A stretch of DNA of 37,997 nucleotides from Acidobacteriota bacterium. Lineage in GTDB: Bacteria > Acidobacteriota > Vicinamibacteria > Vicinamibacterales > UBA2999. A program made the translations under genes and the position numbers. The stretch covers positions 1 to 37,997 of the forward strand of contig JAKFYH010000018.1 in assembly GCA_021730945.1 (NCBI GenBank), written 5' to 3'. Position 1 is the stretch's first letter. Each line of letters begins with the position of its first letter. Below, piece after piece: positions 33,604 through 37,997 of the stretch. The notes below the pieces were generated by a model. The model did not search any database, was not told where the DNA came from, and saw only the letters and a program-made list of their open reading frames with translations.

Positions 33604-34460
33604 TGGACTGTCCCATTTGCAACGGTTCGCGCTGGAAGAGCGTGGAGGTCAACGGCGTTGAGCGCCTGACCCGCTGCGATTGTTGGCGCGACCTGGTGAC
33701 CAGCCGTTATTTTGCCGAGTCCAGGATTCCGCCCAAGTTCGCCAAGGCGGAACTCGGCAATTACATCCCCGACACCGACTCGCAGAAGGATGCGCTCCGC
33801 CAGGCGCAGAAGTTTGTCGAGGCGTTTCCGGCCGCCCAGAAGGGCATTGTCTTCTACGGCCCGCCCGGCGTCGGCAAGACCCACCTCGCGATCGGTGTCC
33901 TCAAGACCGTGATTCGCGACAAGGGGGGGCGCGGGTTCTTTTTCCAGACCACTGAGTTGTTGCGCCTGGTGCGGGAGACCTACAACCGATCGGTCGACGA
34001 GACCGAGATGGAAGTGCTGCGTCCCGTCCTCGATGCCGATGTCCTGGTGCTCGACGACCTGGGCGTCGAGAAGACCTCCGAGTGGGTGCAGGAGACGCTG
34101 GGCCTCGTCATCAACGCCCGCTACAACGCCCGCCGCGCGACGATCGTCACCAGCAACCTGGCCGATGTCGTCGATCAGAACCACAAGGACTTCATCAACT
34201 CGTTCATGCTTCAATTGGGCGTGCGCAGCCGTTCGCGGCTGCTTGAAATGTGTGAGTGGGTGCCGGTCCAGGGCACCGATATCCGCGATATCGAGCGCGT
34301 CAGCCAGGCCGCCAAGAGCGGGCGGATGCCGGAGGCTCCGGGGCGCATCCAGAAGCGGCCGTTGCCGGGCAAGTCCGGTGGCATGGCCCGCGCGAACCTC
34401 AAAGACGGCGGCACCCAGTTCGAACTGCAGTGGCCCGGGGGCAAGGCCGGAAGCAAGTAG
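33603..34460 (+). CDS. DnaC/IstB-like AAA+ ATPase with N-terminal zinc ribbon
   Basis: 285 aa. Cys3, Cys6, Cys25 and Cys27 (CPIC and CDC) form a likely zinc knuckle. The AAA+ core has Walker A GPPGVGKT (86-93), Walker B DVLVLDDLG (146-154), and sensor-1 ATIVTSNL near 180. This is the helicase-loader group (DnaC, DnaI, IstB); with no transposase or DnaB gene nearby, a host loader or a remodelling ATPase is more likely than an IS element part. The last ~60 residues are basic and Gly/Pro-rich (GRIQKRPLPGKSGGM). TAATG coupling to the sigma-like gene suggests that the two proteins work together; hemW follows by TAGTG. Confidence 0.85.
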   Translation: MDCPICNGSRWKSVEVNGVERLTRCDCWRDLVTSRYFAESRIPPKFAKAELGNYIPDTDSQKDALRQAQKFVEAFPAAQKGIVFYGPPGVGKTHLAIGVLKTVIRDKGGRGFFFQTTELLRLVRETYNRSVDETEMEVLRPVLDADVLVLDDLGVEKTSEWVQETLGLVINARYNARRATIVTSNLADVVDQNHKDFINSFMLQLGVRSRSRLLEMCEWVPVQGTDIRDIERVSQAAKSGRMPEAPGRIQKRPLPGKSGGMARANLKDGGTQFELQWPGGKAGSK

Positions 34461-35611
34461 TGTCCATCGGGATCTACCTTCACATCCCGTTCTGCGCGGC
34501 CATCTGCAATTACTGCAACTTCAACCGCGGTCTGCACGACGATGGGCTGCGACGTCGCTACGTCGAGGCCCTCGTCGCCGACATTCGCCGCCAGGCCGCC
34601 CCCGCCGTCGACACCGACACGATCTTCTTCGGCGGCGGCACGCCGTCGCTGCTGGCCCCCGCGGAAGTCGACGCGATCATTGGCGCGTGCCGCGACAGCT
34701 TTGCCGTGTCGGCCGATGCCGAGGTCACCCTCGAGGCCAATCCGGAATCCGCATCCGCCGCCGCGCTGGACGGTTTTCGCGCCGCCGGCGTCAATCGGCT
34801 CAGTTTCGGTGTCCAGTCTTTTCACGACACGGAGCTCGCGCGCCTGGGCCGGCTGCACTCATCGGCCACCGCGCGCCACGCCGTGACGCTGGCACGCGCC
34901 GCGGGATTCGATAACGTGAGCCTCGACCTCATGATGTGGTTGCCTGGACAGCGGCCGGCCGACTGGCTGGGCTCGGTGGATGGGCTCATCGATGTCGGTC
35001 CCGAGCATGCCTCCCTCTATTTGCTGGAGATCTATCCCAATGCGCCACTCAAAGATGAGATGGCGCGTGGCGGGTGGTCGGTAGCGCCAGACGATGACGC
35101 CGCGCAGATGTATCTGGATGGCCTGGGTCGCCTGGATCGGGCCGGATACGCGCAGTACGAAATTTCGAACGTCGCCAGCCGGCCGTCTGTCCGCTCGCGC
35201 CATAACCTGAAATATTGGCAGGAAGGGGAGTGGCTGGGGTTTGGCTGCGGCGCCCACTCAACCTATGGTGGAGAGCGTTGGCGCACCCTGAGTGCGACGA
35301 CCGAATACGTCGACCGCGTCAACGCCGGGGCCGACGTCCAGCTCGATCGCCGGCCGCTTGGCGCCCGGGAGCGGCTGGAAGAGGCTCTGTTCATGGGCCT
35401 TCGGCTGAACGACGGTTTGGACCTAGCACGGATGCGGCAACGACATGCCGTTGATATTTGGGCACGATACGGGCAAGACTTAACTCGGTTCGTGGATGCA
35501 GGGTTGCTGGTTCACGAGCCGGGTCGCCGCCTGGCACTGACGCGGGCCGGAATGCTCCTGGCCAACGAAGTGATGTCGGTTTTCATCGGGCACGCAGGTA
35601 CGGTAGAGTAG
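34460..35611 (+). CDS. hemW: HemW-like radical SAM protein
   Basis: 383 aa. The N-terminus SIGIYLHIPFCAAICNYCNFNRG carries the radical-SAM Cys motif CxxxCxxC; TIFFGGGTPSLL, LEANPES, RLSFGVQSFHDTELARLGRLHS and NVSLDLMMWLPGQ follow as in HemW, with YEISNVASRPSVRSRHNLKYW and LGFGCGAHS in the second half. HemW is a haem chaperone often annotated as oxygen-independent coproporphyrinogen III oxidase; it lacks the extra N-terminal cysteine region of true HemN. Start GTG at 34460 overlaps the previous TAG. HemW genes often sit next to hrcA-grpE-dnaK-dnaJ, so its place after this operon fits. Confidence 0.92.
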   Translation: MSIGIYLHIPFCAAICNYCNFNRGLHDDGLRRRYVEALVADIRRQAAPAVDTDTIFFGGGTPSLLAPAEVDAIIGACRDSFAVSADAEVTLEANPESASAAALDGFRAAGVNRLSFGVQSFHDTELARLGRLHSSATARHAVTLARAAGFDNVSLDLMMWLPGQRPADWLGSVDGLIDVGPEHASLYLLEIYPNAPLKDEMARGGWSVAPDDDAAQMYLDGLGRLDRAGYAQYEISNVASRPSVRSRHNLKYWQEGEWLGFGCGAHSTYGGERWRTLSATTEYVDRVNAGADVQLDRRPLGARERLEEALFMGLRLNDGLDLARMRQRHAVDIWARYGQDLTRFVDAGLLVHEPGRRLALTRAGMLLANEVMSVFIGHAGTVE

Positions 35612-35639
35612 CGGACTTTAGTGTTAAGGAGGCTGTTCA

Positions 35640-36083
35640 ATGCTTCGAGGACTTCGGGTAGTGGTGGTGGGAATCGCGCTGGCGGGCATGGCGCTGGTGG
35701 GGGCAACGGCGGCTTCGGCTCAAGAGGCTGAGAAGCCAACCTTGACCTTTGAAGGCGACAGGGCGCTGATGATCGTTCTCATCAAGCCGGACAAGACTGC
35801 GGACTTCGAGGTGGTGATTGCCAAGTACAAGGAAGCCCTCGGCAAGAGCGACAAGCCGGCCCGCAAGGCGCAACTGGCGGGACTGAATATCTTCAAGTCC
35901 CCGACAGCCATGGGTGGCAATGCCGCGTACGTCTTCAGCATCGACCCCATCGTGAAAGACCAGGAGTACGACATCACCAAGGTGGTGGCGGAGGTTTTCC
36001 CGGTTGAGGTGCAGGAGATTTACCTGAAATACAAGGACAGCTTCGCGGGACGCCAGATTATCCCGCTGATGCGGATCCCCTGA
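35640..36083 (+). CDS. small secreted protein of unknown function, paralogue A
   Basis: 147 aa. Signal peptide with Ala-rich end (VVVVGIALAGMALVGATAASAQ), mature part from about residue 28. A good ribosome binding site (AAGGAGG) lies 8 bases before the ATG at 35640. The mature chain starts LTFEGDRALMIVLIKPDKTADFEVVIAKYKEAL and ends VQEIYLKYKDSFAGRQIIPL. It shares a clear pattern with the next gene, so the pair arose by tandem duplication. Alpha-beta content with an early hydrophobic strand (ALMIVLIKP) and a helix recalls a small dimeric barrel, but I cannot assign a fold. Confidence 0.8.
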   Translation: MLRGLRVVVVGIALAGMALVGATAASAQEAEKPTLTFEGDRALMIVLIKPDKTADFEVVIAKYKEALGKSDKPARKAQLAGLNIFKSPTAMGGNAAYVFSIDPIVKDQEYDITKVVAEVFPVEVQEIYLKYKDSFAGRQIIPLMRIP

Positions 36084-36105
36084 TTGCCGTCGTGATTCGA
36101 AAGCG

Positions 36106-36132
36106 AACCCCGGTGTCGGCGACACCGGGGTT
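36106..36132. terminator. strong GC-rich hairpin between the paralogues
   Basis: AACCCCGGTGTC (36106-36117), loop GGC, GACACCGGGGTT (36121-36132): a perfect 12-bp stem 23 bases after the stop of paralogue A. It is followed by TGCCCCCC, not a T-run. Its core GTGTC/GACAC repeats the words of the 16046-16087 element. Confidence 0.6.
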
Positions 36133-36152
36133 TGCCCCCCGTCGCCCCGGGG

Positions 36153-36158
36153 TATGCT
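36153..36158 (+). promoter_or_regulatory. -10 box of paralogue B
   Basis: TATGCT ends 7 bases before the GTG at 36166. The box contains the ATG at 36154, so that ATG cannot be in the transcript if this box is used. Confidence 0.35.
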
Positions 36159-36165
36159 GTTTCCC

Positions 36166-36669
36166 GTGATCGATCGTGTCGCCCTCCTCGTCGTCCTCGC
36201 CCAGGTGGCGGCGCCCCAGGCGCCCGCCGTTCCCACGCCCGTTCCCACATCCATCGACCCTGCGACTTCGGCCTTCACCGGCGACGCCGGTCTCATGCTG
36301 GTGGCGGTCAAGCCGCTCCTGACCGAAGACTACGAGCTGGTGATTCGCACGCTACACACCGCGCTGGCGACAGATACCGATCCTGTCCGCAAGGCGGCCA
36401 CCAAAGGGTGGCGCGTGTTCAAGGCCACGGCGACCGACACCAAGGGCATGGCCCTTTACATCCACGTCATGCTGCCCGCAGTCCCCGGCTTTGACTATCG
36501 CCCGTCGCTGCTGGTCGATACCTTGGTGAAGGAGCTGGTGCCCGAGCTCCTCAGCAAGTATCGCGACTCGTTTGCCGGTCCGCCGTCCAAACTGGATCTC
36601 ACCGAGTTGGCCAACATGGGGCTGGCCCCGGTCGTGGCGCCGGAAACCAAGAAGCCCGGCGGGATCTGA
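36166..36669 (+). CDS. small secreted protein of unknown function, paralogue B
   Basis: 167 aa from the GTG at 36166, or 171 from the ATG at 36154. Probable signal peptide (IDRVALLVVLAQVAAPQAPA) and a Pro/Thr-rich linker. The body follows paralogue A: GDAGLMLVAVKPLLTEDYELVIRTLHTAL against GDRALMIVLIKPDKTADFEVVIAKYKEAL, then R-KAATKGWRVFKA against RKAQLAGLNIFKS, and ELLSKYRDSFAG against EIYLKYKDSFAG. Paralogue B has a longer C-terminal tail (PSKLDLTELANMGLAPVVAPETKK). Function unknown. Confidence 0.78.
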   Translation: MIDRVALLVVLAQVAAPQAPAVPTPVPTSIDPATSAFTGDAGLMLVAVKPLLTEDYELVIRTLHTALATDTDPVRKAATKGWRVFKATATDTKGMALYIHVMLPAVPGFDYRPSLLVDTLVKELVPELLSKYRDSFAGPPSKLDLTELANMGLAPVVAPETKKPGGI

Positions 36670-36673
36670 TCGC

Positions 36674-37177
36674 TTAGAACTTGAGGTTGGCGCCGGCGTA
36701 GAACCGCTGGTAGGTCGAGTAGAGCGGGTCGCCGCGCAATTGAAACACCCGATAGTCGAGCCTGAGGCGCACTGGCCCCAACACGCGGACCTTCAGCCCG
36801 CCGCCAACATTGAGCCCGACATGGGACTCCTGCCGCGCGTCGAGGTTTTCACGATAGCCGCTCCCACCGGCGGTTGCGTAGAACTGGGTGCCCTTCACTT
36901 CCACCGGCGTCTGCACAAAGACGTTGGCCGAGTAGGTCTTGAGGCCCGGCAGCGCGCCCTGCAGGTCTTCACCAAGGTGGCTGAACTCGAATTCGAACCC
37001 GACGATGACCAAGGACAGTCCGCCGGAGAATCCCTTGACGGTGTGCCGTTCGGGCGTGGGCGAGAGTCCGAGAAAGGCCGTGATGTCGGCACGCGCCGGC
37101 GCCGCGCCCGCCGCCAGGAACAGCAGCGTCAGGGCCAGGACAGGCGCGAGGGGTCGTGGACGGGTAACTGGTGACAT
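36674..37177 (-). CDS. small outer-membrane beta-barrel-like protein
   Basis: 167 aa from the ATG at 37177 with GGAGG 4-5 bases upstream. Signal peptide MSPVTRPRPLAPVLALTLLFLAAGAAPARA. The mature chain alternates hydrophobic and polar residues with many Gly and aromatic positions (SGGLSLVIVGFEFEFSHLG, HVGLNVGGGLKVRVLGPVRLRLDYRVFQL) and ends FYAGANLKF, the terminal Phe being a hallmark of outer-membrane strands. An eight-stranded porin-like or OmpA-like barrel is inferred. Export by a diderm cell agrees with lnt in the window. The region shared with the next gene carries both promoters. Confidence 0.78.
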   Translation of the reverse strand: MSPVTRPRPLAPVLALTLLFLAAGAAPARADITAFLGLSPTPERHTVKGFSGGLSLVIVGFEFEFSHLGEDLQGALPGLKTYSANVFVQTPVEVKGTQFYATAGGSGYRENLDARQESHVGLNVGGGLKVRVLGPVRLRLDYRVFQLRGDPLYSTYQRFYAGANLKF

Positions 37178-37197
37178 GCAACCTCCGATGCTATGAT
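37171..37197 (+). promoter_or_regulatory. possible promoter of the LecA-like gene
   Basis: GTGACA (37171-37176), 15 bases, then the extended -10 TGCTATGAT (37189-37197). It gives a leader of about 90 bases and overlaps the 5' end of the divergent barrel gene. Confidence 0.4.
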
Positions 37198-37255
37198 CCC
37201 ACGTTCCAGTGCAAGACGCACGCCACCGCGAAGGGCATGACTTTCGCAGTGCTGA

Positions 37256-37269
37256 GGTTCCAAGGAACC
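37256..37269. promoter_or_regulatory. 14-bp palindrome in the leader of the LecA-like gene
   Basis: GGTTCCAAGGAACC is a perfect 6-bp inverted repeat with a 2-base centre, about 25 bases before the start codon and 11 bases before GAGGAGG. It could be an operator or an mRNA hairpin near the ribosome binding site. Confidence 0.4.
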
Positions 37270-37293
37270 ACGACTGTCCCGAGGAGGTTACAG

Positions 37294-37917
37294 ATGATGT
37301 CCCAACGCTGGATCGCACGCGCGGCCTTGATCGTGGCACTGCCGGTCGGCCTGCAGGCCGACACCCTGATTCTGCGCGACGGTTCGCGCGTCCAGGGCGA
37401 GCTGATCGCGGTCAGAAACGGCACGATCGAATTCGAGGAGCGGCGGGGCTTCGGAGGCGGGCGAACGTTGCGCTTTGATCGCGACGAGGTCGTGCGGATC
37501 GAGTTCGACAACGTCCGGAACAACTCCTCGGACTCCAACAATTTCAGCCGCCCGGCCGGCATGCGCGAGAAACAGGTCATCGTGTCGGCCGACGTGGCGT
37601 GGAACGACACCGGCATCGACGTGCGGTCGGGCCAGACGGTCTACTTCGAGTCGCAGGGCCAGGTGCGATGGGGCCGCGATCGCCGCGACGGTCCCGCAGG
37701 CGAGCGCAACTCACCGCCCAACCCCGGCCGTCCCATGCCCAATCGCAATGCTGCCGCCCTGATCGGCAAACTGGGTAACAGTTCCGACGATCTGTTCTTC
37801 ATCGGCGCCGAGGCCGGCGCCGTGCGCCTGCGCGGCAGCGGCCGGCTTTACCTCGGCATCAACGACGACGTGTTGACCGACAACTCGGGGAACTTCCGGG
37901 TGGTGGTCTATTACTGA
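37294..37917 (+). CDS. exported protein with LecA-like (PA-IL-type) C-terminal domain
   Basis: 207 aa from the ATG at 37294 (GAGGAGG 6 bases upstream; a second ATG follows at once). Signal peptide ARAALIVALPVGLQA. Residues 22-70 (DTLILRDGSRVQGELIAVRNGTIEFEE...LRFDRDEVVRIEF) form a small beta domain common in exported acidobacterial proteins. Residues ~90-207 resemble the galactose-binding PA-IL lectin: VSADVAWNDTGIDVRSGQTVYFESQG, GKLGNSSDDLFFIG, and LGINDDVLTDNSGNFRVVV, where Asp, Thr and Asn of the calcium/sugar site of PA-IL would lie. Whether the sugar site is intact needs an alignment; some ligands look replaced (Asp for one Asn). Confidence 0.78.
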   Translation: MMSQRWIARAALIVALPVGLQADTLILRDGSRVQGELIAVRNGTIEFEERRGFGGGRTLRFDRDEVVRIEFDNVRNNSSDSNNFSRPAGMREKQVIVSADVAWNDTGIDVRSGQTVYFESQGQVRWGRDRRDGPAGERNSPPNPGRPMPNRNAAALIGKLGNSSDDLFFIGAEAGAVRLRGSGRLYLGINDDVLTDNSGNFRVVVYY

Positions 37918-37921
37918 TGCG

Positions 37922-37997
37922 TGTCGGGAGGGCACTGCTTGTCGGGAGGGCACTGCTTGTCGGGAGGGCACTGCTTGTCGGGAGGGCACTGCTTGTC
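37922..37997. repeat. 18-bp tandem repeat running off the window end
   Basis: TGTCGGGAGGGCACTGCT repeats four times with no visible change (starts 37922, 37940, 37958, 37976) plus four bases of a fifth, and continues past the window. It begins 5 bases after the stop of the LecA-like gene. Unit length is a multiple of three, so it stays open in several frames, but no gene is evident. Confidence 0.92.

Noticed and set aside
34256-34459. hemW starting at 34256
   Set aside because: This would overlap the ATPase gene by 200 bases; the GTG at 34460 gives the normal HemW N-terminus.
33603-34460. IstB of an IS21-type insertion sequence
   Set aside because: No istA transposase, no terminal repeats, and the gene is coupled to host genes; it also has an N-terminal zinc ribbon.
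37922-37997. CRISPR array
   Set aside because: The 18-base units are directly adjacent with no unique spacers, so it is a plain tandem repeat.

Overview
The window is 38 kb of dense, high-GC bacterial chromosome. It looks like an ordinary housekeeping region, with no phage, insertion sequence, CRISPR array, tRNA or rRNA that I can see. The best lineage guess is Acidobacteriota, probably near the Vicinamibacteria. This is an inference from the VWFA-related protein of the type known mainly from that phylum (2995-5058), the dnaK-dnaJ-hspR heat-shock operon, the prfB frameshift gene and the base composition.

Layout. 26-2875: HU, a HIT-family nucleotide hydrolase or phosphorylase, a shrunken acyl-CoA dehydrogenase-like protein, and a full acyl-CoA dehydrogenase facing it. 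2995-6310: a secreted VWFA-related protein facing a glutamate dehydrogenase. 6512-8574: a two-subunit B12-dependent acyl-CoA mutase whose substrate-site residues are those of isobutyryl-CoA mutase, not methylmalonyl-CoA mutase. 8624-16045: a regulator with a degenerate receiver domain, then valS, nadC, birA, coaX and an unknown gene, mostly linked by overlapping stop and start codons. 16094-20044: a TrmA/RlmD-type RNA methyltransferase, then on the other strand a class I amidotransferase and argS. 20114-26439: an unknown protein, a TPR protein, a SPOR protein, pyrophosphatase, lnt and prfB (with its programmed +1 frameshift) in one run. 26436-29297, minus strand: a coiled-coil membrane protein and a class A penicillin-binding protein. 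29423-35611: dnaK, dnaJ, hspR, a sigma-70-like protein lacking regions 3 and 4, a DnaC-like ATPase with a zinc-ribbon-like N-terminus, and hemW. 35640-37917: two tandem paralogous secreted proteins, a small outer-membrane-like protein and a protein with a LecA-like C-terminal domain. The window ends inside an 18-bp tandem repeat.

How genes work together. Translation and cofactor genes are mixed (valS, argS, prfB; NAD, biotin, CoA and haem synthesis). Envelope genes are lnt, the SPOR protein and PBP1A. Branched-chain or short-chain acyl-CoA metabolism is suggested by the acyl-CoA dehydrogenase, the mutase and glutamate dehydrogenase. The heat-shock operon carries its own repressor and runs on into the truncated sigma gene and its ATPase partner.

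Most worth a second look: the mutase active-site residues; the truncated sigma factor coupled to a DnaC-like ATPase behind hspR; the recurring TANNNT boxes 6-10 nt upstream of start codons, which suggest leaderless mRNAs; the miniature acyl-CoA dehydrogenase; and the pseudo-receiver with its repeated acidic-aromatic motif. All functions are read from sequence motifs and memory of families; no search was run.
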